This document shows, piece by piece, positions 29,088 through 37,232 of a stretch of DNA of 64,000 nt (its first letter is position 1; every line of letters begins with the position of its first letter). The translations under genes were made by a program, and so were the position numbers. The DNA lies in contig JAUIGU010000008.1 in NCBI GenBank assembly GCA_030432595.1, positions 1-64,000 on the forward strand, written 5' to 3'. The notes below the pieces were generated by a model. The model was given only the letters and a program-made list of their open reading frames with translations. It ran no database searches and had not been told where the DNA came from. The stretch is from Phycisphaerae bacterium (GTDB lineage Bacteria > Planctomycetota > Phycisphaerae > Phycisphaerales > Phycisphaeraceae).

Positions 29088-29414
29088 CCGGGGCGGGTTG
29101 GGGGGACGGGCCCACGTTTGGAAAGCGTGGGCTTCTTGAATGTTTGTAGTCAGTTCTTTTTTGAGGGGGGTCCGAAAAAAGTGGTGGTTTCGATACTGGC
29201 AGCGGGGATCGGTTCGTTTGTGTGGCGGGAACGGGGGGTGGTCGATGTAATGCCAAACGCGGTGTTCTCGGCCGTTGGTGTGCCCGTGGTTTTCGGGCGT
29301 GTCGGCGTCGGGGGCTGACGGGCGAGGGGCCGGCCGTGCTTGTTGGGAAGGGCTTGCCCCGTGTTCCCGTTAACGAATTCCGAGACTTTTGAAGAGACGC
29401 AAGGAGCGACAACC
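29088..29414. other. Divergent intergenic region before bactofilin
   Basis: No gene is visible. A hairpin at 29110-29132 (10-bp stem GCCCACGTTT / AAGCGTGGGC, 3-nt loop) resembles the GCCCACG palindrome used as terminator at 6796. AAGGAG at 29401 is the bactofilin ribosome site. A promoter for bactofilin must lie here, but no box is convincing. Confidence 0.45.
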
Positions 29415-29912
29415 ATGGCGGACGCCAACCGCAGCCAGACCGTGCTGGGCCCGGATTGCAAGATCAGCGGTGACCTGGTGCTCGAGAACGACGCCGTGAT
29501 CGAGGGGCGTTTCTCGGGCACGTTGCGGGTTTCCGGGACGCTGGAGGTGGCCGAGTCGGCCGTGATTGAGGGGATGGTGCTGGCTGGCGCGTTGGTGCTG
29601 TCGGGCCAGGCGGTGGCGGACGTGGTGGCCGAGCGCAGCGTGGAGCTGACGCCGGGCGCGTCGATGCGGGGCCGGGTGTACACCGGGCAGTTGAGCGTGG
29701 CCGACGGCGCGGACTTCGAGGGCGGCATCCACATCGGGCCGCGGGCGCTGGACGCGGCGGCGGACCTGATCGACGCGGCGAGCGCCGGCGACAGCGCAGG
29801 CCCGAGCGTGCAGACCAGCGGGGAAACCGCGGACGCGGTGTTGCAGCGTCGGCGTCCGCGCGGGCTGGGCAACGGGCATCGGCCGGTGACCAACGGGGCC
29901 GGGCACGAGTGA
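29415..29912 (+). CDS. Bactofilin (polymer-forming cytoskeletal protein)
   Basis: A 165-residue bactofilin. Residues about 8-110 are the beta-helix polymerising core with regular Gly/hydrophobic rungs (TVLGPDCKISGDLVLENDAV, LTPGASMRGRVYTGQLSV). A disordered tail of about 50 residues follows. Bactofilins form membrane-associated filaments used in shape and envelope organisation. The ATG at 29415 is chosen because GGAG lies 8 nt upstream; the longer frame has no support. A second, zinc-ribbon bactofilin gene follows 138 nt downstream. Confidence 0.85.
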   Translation: MADANRSQTVLGPDCKISGDLVLENDAVIEGRFSGTLRVSGTLEVAESAVIEGMVLAGALVLSGQAVADVVAERSVELTPGASMRGRVYTGQLSVADGADFEGGIHIGPRALDAAADLIDAASAGDSAGPSVQTSGETADAVLQRRRPRGLGNGHRPVTNGAGHE

Positions 29913-29971
29913 CGCCGAGGTGTTCCGGGGGGCGACGGGCGTTGCGTCCGTGCGCGTAAGCGAGCGGCCGG

Positions 29972-29994
29972 CACGGACTGAAGTCCGTGGCACC
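29972..29994. repeat. CACGGACT palindrome, copy 1
   Basis: An 8-bp hairpin CACGGACT-GA-AGTCCGTG followed by GCACC. Related copies lie at 30574-30598 and 30625-30649 on the other side of the next gene. Confidence 0.6.
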
Positions 29995-30050
29995 CGTGCG
30001 TGATGCGTGCGCCCTGAGCGACGCGCTCACACAAACATTCATCTCCCGAC

Positions 30051-30566
30051 ATGCCCCTGCGTCCGCCGCTGGTTGCGTTTCACCCCAAGGGCCCGCGTCC
30101 GCCGCAGCGGCGCAAGGTTTACTGCCCGGCGTGTCGTCACGGCTTCGAGTTGTCGCGGCGCGCGGTGACGGTGCGCTGCCCGAAGTGCACCGCCCCGCTG
30201 GCGTTCGACGACCTGCAGTTGTCGCAGCGCGTGGAGGGCGCGGTGACGACGATGGGGCACGTGGTCTTGGGCGCGAGCAGCTCGGTGGCGGCACGGCTGA
30301 CGTGCGGGATGCTCAGCTCGGCCGGGCGCTTTGAGGGGAAAGCCACGGTGTACGGCACGGTCACGCTCGAGCCGGGGAGCCGGACCAGCGGCGAACTGAC
30401 GGCGCGGTCGTTGACCGTGCAGCGCGGGGCGACGTGCGATGCGACGGTGCGGATCACGCCCGACCCGGGCCCGCCGCCGGCGCCGCAGAAGCGGACGCTG
30501 GCTCAGATTTCGGCGGACACACCACGGCCGTTGCACGGGTTGCCGCGGGTGGTGCCGCGGCGGTGA
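30051..30566 (+). CDS. Bactofilin-like protein with N-terminal zinc ribbon
   Basis: The 171-residue protein begins with a four-cysteine zinc ribbon, VYCPACRHGFELS then VRCPKCTAPLAF (about residues 23-51). This is followed by a bactofilin-like beta-helix (GAVTTMGHVVLGASSSVAAR, VYGTVTLEPGSRTSGELTAR) to about residue 140 and a basic tail. It may bind a protein or nucleic acid through the ribbon and co-polymerise with the upstream bactofilin. The start codon ATG at 30051 has no strong ribosome site. Confidence 0.7.
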   Translation: MPLRPPLVAFHPKGPRPPQRRKVYCPACRHGFELSRRAVTVRCPKCTAPLAFDDLQLSQRVEGAVTTMGHVVLGASSSVAARLTCGMLSSAGRFEGKATVYGTVTLEPGSRTSGELTARSLTVQRGATCDATVRITPDPGPPPAPQKRTLAQISADTPRPLHGLPRVVPRR

Positions 30567-30573
30567 GGCGCGG

Positions 30574-30649
30574 GGTGACACAGACTTTCAGTCCGTGAAT
30601 ATCTTTGTGACCATGCGGGACTCGCACGGACCGAAAGCCCGTGGCACCC
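30574..30649. repeat. CACGGACT palindromes, inverted pair
   Basis: Copy 2 (30574-30598) and copy 3 (30625-30649) are 25 nt each, matching as inverted copies at 21 of 25 positions, with 26 nt between. Each copy also contains its own small hairpin. The pair fills most of the gap between the bactofilin-like gene and the convergent comEA-like gene and could act as a terminator for both. Confidence 0.65.
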
Positions 30650-30664
30650 GGAAAGCGCCGACCG

Positions 30665-31024
30665 TTACTCAAACTTCAGCCAGGGCTCGATGCGGGCGCG
30701 GGTGCGGGTGCCGATGCCGGAGACGGCTTCGAGCGCGGCGGCGTCGGCGAAGGGGCCGGCGGCGTCGCGGTGTTCGACGATGCGCTGGGCGAGCGCCGGG
30801 CCGATGCCGTGCAGGGCGCGGAACTGGTCGGCGGTGGCGTGGTTCACGCGGAGCCGGTAGCCGAGGGGCTGCGGTTGAAGTGCGTCACGGCGGACGGGGC
30901 GCGTGTACCAGAGGACAACGAGAACCATCCACGCGACGATGAAAAGCACGATCACGACACGCCGAGGGTCCAAGTCGGTCGATGCGTTCGCGGTTTCGCG
31001 ATCTTGATCCTGGGGAGAGGTCAT
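30665..31024 (-). CDS. ComEA-like membrane-anchored helix-hairpin-helix protein
   Basis: A 119-residue protein with one N-terminal transmembrane helix (about residues 23-43, VVIVLFIVAWMVLVVLWYT) and a C-terminal ComEA-type double helix-hairpin-helix: VNHATADQFRALHGIGPALA and LEAVSGIGTRTRARIEPWL. By family it would bind double-stranded DNA outside the membrane, for example in DNA uptake. No comEC is near. The start ATG lies about 9 nt after TATACC on the minus strand. Confidence 0.75.
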   Translation of the reverse strand: MTSPQDQDRETANASTDLDPRRVVIVLFIVAWMVLVVLWYTRPVRRDALQPQPLGYRLRVNHATADQFRALHGIGPALAQRIVEHRDAAGPFADAAALEAVSGIGTRTRARIEPWLKFE

Positions 31025-31054
31025 CGCGATTCAGGTATAGCCAGAGACGGGAAG

Positions 31055-32650
31055 TTACGCCCCCGCGCCGACGGGCTGGTGGTTGCCGCTGTCGCTGTTG
31101 GCGTTGCGGTTGGGCGGGGCGGGTTTTTCTTCGTCGAGGCCCAGGAGCGACCGGCGGAAGCCGATCAGGCGGTGCAGCGACTCTTTGACTTGGAGCGACT
31201 CGTTGACCAGCCCGGACATCGGCAGCTCGATCTGCGGGTGGTCCATGAAGTCCTGCCAGACGACGGACTCGACGAACGGCTTGCTCATCGCGATCTGGCA
31301 CACCGCTTCAAGCCAGTGGCTCTGCACCACGGGCGACCACGGACGGCGCCAATGCCCGCAGGACGGATCGACCGGCTGATCGTCCTTGGGGTCGGCGATC
31401 ATGACCGACGTCACCGGCGCGCTGGGCGCCGCGACCGACAGGTGCAACGGCTTGCCGAAGATCGCGTACTCCTCCAGCAAACAGCTCAACTGCATCAGGT
31501 CCCGCGTGAACTGCCCCTGCACCGCCTGGCCCATCGGTAGCCGCAGCAGGAACCCGTCGAACGGCACACCCGACTGCGCGAGCAGGTCCGCGTAGATCAG
31601 CGGCGGGATCGAACGCTGGTTCGCCGCGTAGTACTCGCCGAACGGCTGGCGCACCTCCACGAGCGTCTTGCAACTGGGGTCTAGCTTGCGCGTGAGCATC
31701 AGGACCATGCGCGACAGGTCGACGAGCTGCTCGAAGTTGAACGTGAAGTGGTTGTTGACGTGCAGGCCCGAAAGGACGTTCCAGCCGTCGACGACGGGGC
31801 CGTAGCGCTCGACCACGCGCTCGAGGTGCTCGTAGATGACGTCGCGGACGGTGTCGTAGTCGTGTTCCCAGATGTAGAGCCAGTCGGGCAGGTTCTGGGG
31901 GTCGAAGCCGATGATCGGGCCGGCGACGACGGGGACCTTCGACTGGGCGGCCCACTCCATCCACGGGTCCACGGCGGACCAGTCGTAGTCGTTTTCTTCC
32001 GGGCACAGCAGGCGCCAGGGGATGGACAACTGCATGAAGTCGAAGCTGGACGCGACGGGTCCGCGGACGCGCGCGTCCGCAGTCTCGGGCGAGAGCCCCA
32101 CGCCGAACGGGCGGTTGGGCAGGGCCGAGGTCTCGCGTCGGCGGTTGAGCAGCAGTTCGCTGTGGGCCAGCGCGAGCTCTTCGCTGCCGTCCAGGGCGGT
32201 GGTGAGGCATTCCTGGCCGAGCTCGGCGGCGCGGGCGGGGTCGTCTTTCTGGGCGCAGAGCGCGGCGATGAAGTGCTCGCGGGCCTTGTTCGCGCGTTTG
32301 GGCACGGTGTGGTCGGGGTCCAGGTCGAACATGGACCACTCTTCGAGCCGGGTGTAGAGCGTCATCAGCCGGTGACGGGCCAGCTCGAGTTGGAGGATGT
32401 ACGGGTCGTTGGACTCGGGCAGCAGGCAGGTCTGGAGGGTGACTTCGCCCAGGTCGCCGCAGCCGTGCTGGAGGACCAGCGCGGCGGTGCCGGCCTCGCG
32501 TTTGTCGCAGAGGATGACCGGCTCGTCGCCGTCGCGGTCGTAGGAGATCTCGGCCCGGACGGGGTTGCCGTCGGCGCCGACGAGGTAAGCGTTGCGCAGC
32601 GGCCAGTCGCCGGGCCGCTGTCCGTGGTCATAGACGGCAAATTTCAACAT
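31055..32650 (-). CDS. GH10-like protein lacking catalytic glutamates
   Basis: The 531-residue protein has an N-terminal beta-sandwich-like region and, from about residue 180, a GH10-type TIM barrel: FDFMQLSIPWRLLCPEENDYD, WMEWAAQSKVPVVAGPIIGF, then IYEHLERVVERYGPVVDGWN. In active xylanases the WDVVNE motif gives the acid/base Glu; here the segment is GWNVLSGLH (residues 289-297). The nucleophile segment TELD is replaced by HLSVAAP (403-409). Hydrolysis by the GH10 mechanism is therefore unlikely. There is no signal peptide. It may bind sugars or act as a regulator. The stop lies 30 nt upstream of the comEA-like start. Confidence 0.65.
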   Translation of the reverse strand: MLKFAVYDHGQRPGDWPLRNAYLVGADGNPVRAEISYDRDGDEPVILCDKREAGTAALVLQHGCGDLGEVTLQTCLLPESNDPYILQLELARHRLMTLYTRLEEWSMFDLDPDHTVPKRANKAREHFIAALCAQKDDPARAAELGQECLTTALDGSEELALAHSELLLNRRRETSALPNRPFGVGLSPETADARVRGPVASSFDFMQLSIPWRLLCPEENDYDWSAVDPWMEWAAQSKVPVVAGPIIGFDPQNLPDWLYIWEHDYDTVRDVIYEHLERVVERYGPVVDGWNVLSGLHVNNHFTFNFEQLVDLSRMVLMLTRKLDPSCKTLVEVRQPFGEYYAANQRSIPPLIYADLLAQSGVPFDGFLLRLPMGQAVQGQFTRDLMQLSCLLEEYAIFGKPLHLSVAAPSAPVTSVMIADPKDDQPVDPSCGHWRRPWSPVVQSHWLEAVCQIAMSKPFVESVVWQDFMDHPQIELPMSGLVNESLQVKESLHRLIGFRRSLLGLDEEKPAPPNRNANSDSGNHQPVGAGA

Positions 32651-32868
32651 CGCCGGGTGGGGCCTCGCGGGGCTTCGATAACAGAATGGGGATGGATGGC
32701 GCGGGGATAACGCGTGGCCGGGCAGGATGTTGCATCGGGTCGGGCCCGATGGAGGTCGGCAGGCATTATGGGCGTCGGGGCGTCGGGATGCAACAAAATG
32801 ACCCCAGAGACGGGTTTTCGGCGGAGGGGGCCCGTTCGGCCGTAACCGCCGCTGGTGTATCGGTTTGC

Positions 32869-32897
32869 TTGACCCGGTAGGGGGTGGGGATTAGATT
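32869..32897 (+). promoter_or_regulatory. Sigma-70-type promoter of the HEAT-repeat gene
   Basis: TTGACC at 32869-32874, a 17-nt spacer, and TAGATT at 32892-32897. It is the best two-box promoter in the window. It would give a leader of about 43 nt containing GGAG 8-10 nt before the ATG at 32947. Confidence 0.65.
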
Positions 32898-32946
32898 CAG
32901 ACCCTGCTGTGACCTGAGCCCCGTCGTCCCTGCTGGAGTTTGCTGC

Positions 32947-35085
32947 ATGGCCCGTTTCCGCCACGCCTTGCCGGTGTCGGTTCTGTCGTTCTCGCTGCTG
33001 GGTGCGGCGGCCGCGCCGACGGCGTTCGCGCAGGACGCGCCGACGCCCGAACAACTCTGGAGTGATTTTGCGCATTACGTGCTGATCGCCCGCCCGACCC
33101 TCGCCGCCGACGCCGGGCAGGCCCTGCTCGACGCCGACGCGGGCGCTTTGCTCGACGCCGTCGAAGCCAGCGACCACGCCCAACCGGGCAACATCTTCGA
33201 CCGCGCCTCGGGCATGGAGCAGCTCTCGGGCGTCGCCGCCCAGGTGCAGCAGAAGCTCGAGTCGGCCCGGCTGGACCGCAGCCGCGACGAGCAGCGCATC
33301 ACCGACAACATCGAACTGCTGGACGACGGGACCCGGCCGTACGTCAACGCCGTCCGCCGGCTCACCGCCGCCGGGCAATACGCCGCGCCGCAGATGCTCG
33401 CCACGCTGCGGGATCCGGCGAAGGAATCGCTGCACCCGTTCGTGCTCCGGGCCATGATCGACGTGGGCCAGCCGCTGGTCGCGCCGCTGTCGGCCGCGCT
33501 GCCGGACCTCGAGCCGGTTGCGCAGTCGCAGGTGGCCGAGGTGCTCGCCCGCGTCGGGTACCCCTACGCCCTGGCGTCGATCCACCGCGTCATCGAGAAC
33601 CCCGACACCGACCCGTCCGTGCTGCTCACCGCGCAGAAGGCTTCCGAGTCGCTGCGTGAAGAGCTGCGGGAGTTCGGCAATCCTTCGTCGGCGGACCTGT
33701 ATCTGGCCATCGGCGAGACCGCGTACAACCAGGGGACCCACGGTGAACAGCCGACCGGGTTCGACTCGGCCAAGGACGTCGGGCTGATCTGGCGGTTCGG
33801 TCGGGACATCGGCCTGGTGCCGCTGGAAGTTCCGGCCCAGGTGTACGCCGACGCGCTGGCGCGCGACGCGGCGACCACCGCCCTTTCGCTGAACCCGGAG
33901 CTGGACGCGGCGTTGACGCTGTTCCTCGCCTCGGACCTGCGGGCCGGGAACAACCTCGGCGAAGCCGACGACCCCAGCCGGCCCGACGGCTGGCAGCCGG
34001 CGGAGTACTACGCCCTGCTCGCCGGGCCGCAGCGCCTCCGCGAGGTGCTGGACACGGCCCTGAGCAACCAGGACTCGGCGCTGGCGCTCGACGCCATCGA
34101 CGCGCTGGCGAACACCGCCTCGATCGAGGCCTTGCAGCCGCTGACCCGGGCGCTGAGCTTCCCGGACCGGCGCGTGCGCTTCCGCGCCGCCGAGGCGTTG
34201 GCCAAGGCGATGCCGCAGCAGGCGTTCGCCGGCAGCGAGCGGGTGGTGCCGGTGCTGGCCGAAGCCGTGCGTCAGGGCGAGTCGCAGGTGGCGGTCGTGC
34301 TGGCCGACTCGCAGGCGACGCGTAACGCGTTGAGCGACGCGGTGTCGTCGCTGGGTTACGAGCCGCTGAGCGGTGCGTCGCTGGCCGAGCTTTCTGAACC
34401 CATCCGCGCCGCGGCGGGGGTGGACCTGATCGTGGTCACCGGCGACACCGCGCGGGTCTCGGCCGTGGTCGAGCAGAGCGGGCAGAACTACAAGCTGGCG
34501 GGCAGCCAGGTCATCGGCTACGTCGATCTCCCGAGCCAGACCGCGCTGACCGGCCGGTTCGGCAAGGGCCGGGTCGGTTCGTTCGTCGGCGACCCGACGG
34601 CGGACAACGTCGGCAACGCGGTGGAACGTGTGACCGCCAACTACTCCGGCGCCCCGATCGGCGGCGATGAGGCCGAGGGCTTCGCGCTCACCGCGCTGGG
34701 CCTGCTCGAAGGCATGGCCACCACCCCGTCGGTCTATAGCGCGAACGACGCGTTGCCGGCCCTGACCGCGGCGCTGTCGGACGGCCGGGAAGCGGTGGCG
34801 TCGGCCGCGGGCGAAGCGCTCGCGGCGCTGGACAGTCCCGAGGCCCAGGCGGCGCTCGCGGCGTCGGCGCTCGACAGCGTCGGCGACGTGCAGATCTCGC
34901 AGCTCGGGTCGCTGGCCGCGTCTGCCAGCCAGTTCGGGAACCTCGTCAGCGCCGAGACGGGCGACCGCCTGCTCGCGCTGGTCAAGGAGAGCGAGGGCGA
35001 ACTCGCGCTCGCCGCCGCCCAGGCGCACGGCGCGTTGTCGCTGCCGACGTCCAACGCGGTGACGCTGCTGCTGGACAACCGCTGA
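32947..35085 (+). CDS. Exported HEAT-repeat protein
   Basis: The 712-residue protein has a signal peptide ending around PTAFAQDA (residue 30). The rest is helical repeats with HEAT-like periodicity (YVNAVRRLTAAGQYAAPQML, DPAKESLHPFVLRAMIDVG, ALSFPDRRVRFRAAEALAKA). A different segment near residues 440-545 is beta-rich (VAVVLADSQATRNALSDAVS, VDLIVVTGDTARVSAVVE) and may be a receiver-like or Rossmann-like insertion. A periplasmic scaffold role is inferred. It has its own promoter and terminator and is probably monocistronic. Confidence 0.75.
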   Translation: MARFRHALPVSVLSFSLLGAAAAPTAFAQDAPTPEQLWSDFAHYVLIARPTLAADAGQALLDADAGALLDAVEASDHAQPGNIFDRASGMEQLSGVAAQVQQKLESARLDRSRDEQRITDNIELLDDGTRPYVNAVRRLTAAGQYAAPQMLATLRDPAKESLHPFVLRAMIDVGQPLVAPLSAALPDLEPVAQSQVAEVLARVGYPYALASIHRVIENPDTDPSVLLTAQKASESLREELREFGNPSSADLYLAIGETAYNQGTHGEQPTGFDSAKDVGLIWRFGRDIGLVPLEVPAQVYADALARDAATTALSLNPELDAALTLFLASDLRAGNNLGEADDPSRPDGWQPAEYYALLAGPQRLREVLDTALSNQDSALALDAIDALANTASIEALQPLTRALSFPDRRVRFRAAEALAKAMPQQAFAGSERVVPVLAEAVRQGESQVAVVLADSQATRNALSDAVSSLGYEPLSGASLAELSEPIRAAAGVDLIVVTGDTARVSAVVEQSGQNYKLAGSQVIGYVDLPSQTALTGRFGKGRVGSFVGDPTADNVGNAVERVTANYSGAPIGGDEAEGFALTALGLLEGMATTPSVYSANDALPALTAALSDGREAVASAAGEALAALDSPEAQAALAASALDSVGDVQISQLGSLAASASQFGNLVSAETGDRLLALVKESEGELALAAAQAHGALSLPTSNAVTLLLDNR

Positions 35086-35147
35086 GGACATTCCGCCCCC
35101 TTTTGCATCGCCCCTTTCCCGAAACCTGTTGTTCCTTTCGGGAGAAA

Positions 35148-35186
35148 GACGAAGGCCCCGTGGCTCCAAAGCCCGGGGCCTTTCGT
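35148..35186. terminator. Bidirectional terminator between HEAT gene and rnpB
   Basis: GACGAAGGCCCCG (35148-35160) pairs with 35173-35186 with one bulge; the loop is 13 nt. It lies between the 3' ends of two convergent genes and has short T/A runs on both sides. Confidence 0.65.
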
Positions 35187-35191
35187 CATTT

Positions 35192-35646
35192 GCGCGGTCG
35201 GCCTAAGCCGAGTTCTGTTTTCGGGACTTGCGTCCCGAAGGCGACCATTTCTCTGGGGCCGCCGTTGCCGACGGCCTCGAGCGCCCGACCCGCCCCACCG
35301 CGGACCACGGTTGGGAGCGGCGGACCGCTCCCGGGGGCTGCTTGGGCTTGCACGCGGCGGGGTTTACCGTGCCCGGCGTGTCGCCACGCCGGCGGTGCGC
35401 TCTTACCGCACCTTTTCACCCTTACCCCCGGAATTTGCCACTGCGGTTCTGTAGCCTTTTGGCCATCATCACGGAATGACAAATTCCGGGGGCGGTTTGT
35501 TTTCTGTGGCACTGTCCCTGAACCCGTCGTCGCCAACGGGCCCGGTGGGCATTACCCACCGCCGTGTCCTGCCGTGCTCGGACTTTCCTCGGCCCGGTCT
35601 TAACTGGCACGGAGCCAAGCCGGGCCGCGGTCGCCGCCGACCGCGC
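35192..35646 (-). ncRNA. rnpB: RNase P RNA, bacterial class A
   Basis: The catalytic RNA of RNase P, which trims tRNA 5' ends. P1 is formed by GCGCGGTCGGC at the 5' end (35636-35646) and its exact complement at the 3' end (35192-35202). Read on the minus strand the conserved elements appear in order: GAGGAAAGTCCGAGCACGG, CAGGGACAGTGCCACAGAAA, GGTGAAAAGGTGCGGTAAGA, GGTAAACCCC and ACAGAACTCGGCTTA. About 455 nt, slightly longer than the usual 380-420, mainly in P3 and GC-rich peripheral stems. A -10 box lies 7 nt before the 5' end. Confidence 0.96.
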
Positions 35647-35653
35647 AGGGTGG

Positions 35654-35659
35654 ATTGTA
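35654..35659 (-). promoter_or_regulatory. -10 box of rnpB
   Basis: TACAAT on the minus strand ends 7 nt before the first base of P1, so transcription would start exactly at the folded 5' end. No recognisable -35 box is at 17 nt. Confidence 0.65.
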
Positions 35660-35692
35660 ACTGCCCTCGCCGTATGTGCCGGTTTTGTTTGT

Positions 35693-35765
35693 CAGAGCCG
35701 GAAGCGTCAGCGACCGGTACGGCCTGATCAATCTCGGCAACCGGTCGCTGACGCTCCCGGCTCTG
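35693..35765. repeat. Inverted-pair repeat GAGCCGGGAGCG family, copy 1
   Basis: The arms 35693-35718 and 35740-35765 are complementary at 25 of 26 positions with a 21-nt loop. The unit (AGCCGGAAGCGTCAGCGACC) recurs at 36829-36898. It lies between rnpB and the oxidoreductase-like gene. Confidence 0.85.
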
Positions 35766-35798
35766 ATCGTGGGGCACGCCCGCCCCTTGCTCGCGTCG

Positions 35799-35804
35799 TA
35801 CACT
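35799..35804 (+). promoter_or_regulatory. -10-like hexamer for leaderless gene at 35812
   Basis: TACACT ends 7 nt before the ATG (spacer CCCGATC), the same hexamer as before polX. No Shine-Dalgarno sequence is present. Confidence 0.5.
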
Positions 35805-35811
35805 CCCGATC

Positions 35812-36819
35812 ATGGCCTTGCCCGACGGCGTGGAAGTGGCGATCTGGGTGGACGCGTCGCGCGCGGGCGTCGCGTCGGCGGTGCTGGACCTGATGGGCAC
35901 GGCCGTGCGCCCCATCGCGGTCGGCGGGCCCAACGGCGGCGTCGATGAACTCGCCAAGACGCTGGGGTTGTCCGCGCACCGCGACCTGCGGAAGCTGCGT
36001 GTGGATGCGCCCGCGGCGTTTCTGTTCGTGGCAACGGCAAGCGCGCCACCGACGGCCGAACTCAAGGCCGCCGCCGCGCAAGACACGGTGGTGCTCGCGC
36101 TCGAACCGCCCTTCTCCGACGCCGCGGCGCTGGACGCGCTCAGCACGCCCGACGCCGCGGGCCGGGTGATCCTGCTGCCGCGCTTCGAGCGCTGCCCGGG
36201 GTTTCTCGCCGCCGCCGACCCGTACGCCGCGATCGGCCGGCCGGCGCAACTGCACATGTCCAGCCGGGGACGGCCCGGGCACGGCTCGATCTTCGCCCGC
36301 GCCTTCGACGCCTGGCGCACTGCCCTGGGCTTTGTCGAGTTGCCCGAAACCGTGGACGCCGCCTTCGTCGAACCCAGCGGCAAAGCCCCGCCCGACGCGG
36401 TGACGCGGTGGACCGGCCCGGTGTCGGTGCTCGCCCGCTGCGCCGACGGCGGCGTGGTCACGCTCGACCTGCACGACGCCGCGCCCGACACGCAACGCCG
36501 GCTCCACGTCGCCGGCCCGGACGGGCACCTGCTGGTCACCGACGGCCGCTACCGCCTCATCCACACCCCACCCAGCCCCGCAAGCGACGGCGCTCCGCAC
36601 GATGAAGACGACATCGACGCCAGCCCCGCCGACGCGCCCGAGCACGTCTCGTACCTGGACCTGATCGCCGACCACTGGCGACGCCTGCTGGACCGCCCGC
36701 CGATGCCCGCCAACCCGTCGCTGGACCGGCTCGCCCTGGCGTGCGTCCACGCGATGCTGCTCTCGGCCCGCACCGGCCAGCCCGAACGGCCAGACCAACT
36801 GCTGCGTACCGGGGTGTGA
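35812..36819 (+). CDS. Rossmann-like protein, Gfo/Idh/MocA-type resemblance
   Basis: The 335-residue protein opens with an alternating strand/helix pattern (EVAIWVDASRAGVASAVLDL) and has a region (CPGFLAAADPYAAIGRPAQLHM, then SRGRPGHGSIFARAFDAWR) that resembles degenerate Gfo/Idh/MocA oxidoreductases, which bind NAD(P) and sugars. The GxGxxG nucleotide motif is not clear, so enzymatic activity is doubtful. The last 90 residues carry an acidic insert (HDEDDIDASPADAPEHV). It lies between two copies of an inverted-pair repeat and probably has a leaderless mRNA. Confidence 0.5.
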   Translation: MALPDGVEVAIWVDASRAGVASAVLDLMGTAVRPIAVGGPNGGVDELAKTLGLSAHRDLRKLRVDAPAAFLFVATASAPPTAELKAAAAQDTVVLALEPPFSDAAALDALSTPDAAGRVILLPRFERCPGFLAAADPYAAIGRPAQLHMSSRGRPGHGSIFARAFDAWRTALGFVELPETVDAAFVEPSGKAPPDAVTRWTGPVSVLARCADGGVVTLDLHDAAPDTQRRLHVAGPDGHLLVTDGRYRLIHTPPSPASDGAPHDEDDIDASPADAPEHVSYLDLIADHWRRLLDRPPMPANPSLDRLALACVHAMLLSARTGQPERPDQLLRTGV

Positions 36820-36828
36820 AGAAACACC

Positions 36829-36898
36829 ACCGGTCGCTGACGCTCCCGGCTCTGAAAGACAAGTTCCTCCAACTGAGCCGGGAGCGTCAGCGACCGGT
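36829..36898. repeat. Inverted-pair repeat GAGCCGGGAGCG family, copy 2
   Basis: The arms 36829-36852 and 36875-36898 are perfectly complementary over 24 bp with a 22-nt loop. The unit is the one at 35693-35765 in reversed arrangement. It begins 9 nt after the stop of the upstream gene and may serve as its terminator. Confidence 0.85.
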
Positions 36899-37232
36899 TG
36901 ACTCCGTGAATTCTCCCCGGCTTTTGGCATCCCCGCCCGGTCCCGCTACACTCTCCGCGTTGCCCCAGCCGACCGTGACGCCCCGTCGATGACGCGGAGG
37001 CGGCCCGGACAGCGGCCCGACCCGACCCCGGCGGTCCATCGGGCACCAGCGAAGGCGACACGCCGGGCCCCACAGGCTCAATCGTTGTGACGGTTCGCGT
37101 CGCGGCGGAATGAGACACGGGTTGCCCGCATGAGTGTGGAAACCCGTTGCTGTGGTCTGCGTTCCGAGATTCGATTCGGCCGGGCCGGCAACGACGCGGA
37201 AAGTGCTTGAAAACAAGCGAAAACCGCGATTT
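36899..37232. other. Gene-free leader of tRNA-Gln with possible promoter
   Basis: No protein gene is evident. TACACT at 36947-36952 in the context CGCTACACTCTCCGCG matches the -10-like motif of other genes here, most closely that of rpsF (GCTACACTCCCGCG). Transcription from it would give about 275 nt before the tRNA. No SRP, 6S or tmRNA signature was found in that stretch. Confidence 0.4.

Noticed and set aside
32644-35169. Minus-strand open frame of 841 residues opposite the HEAT-repeat gene
   Set aside because: Shadow frame; composition Arg/Gly/Gln-rich and the plus strand has promoter, ribosome site and signal peptide.
36959-37232. SRP RNA, 6S RNA or tmRNA
   Set aside because: None of the conserved cores (for example the SRP GGTCAGG...AGCAGCC loop or the tmRNA acceptor) is present.
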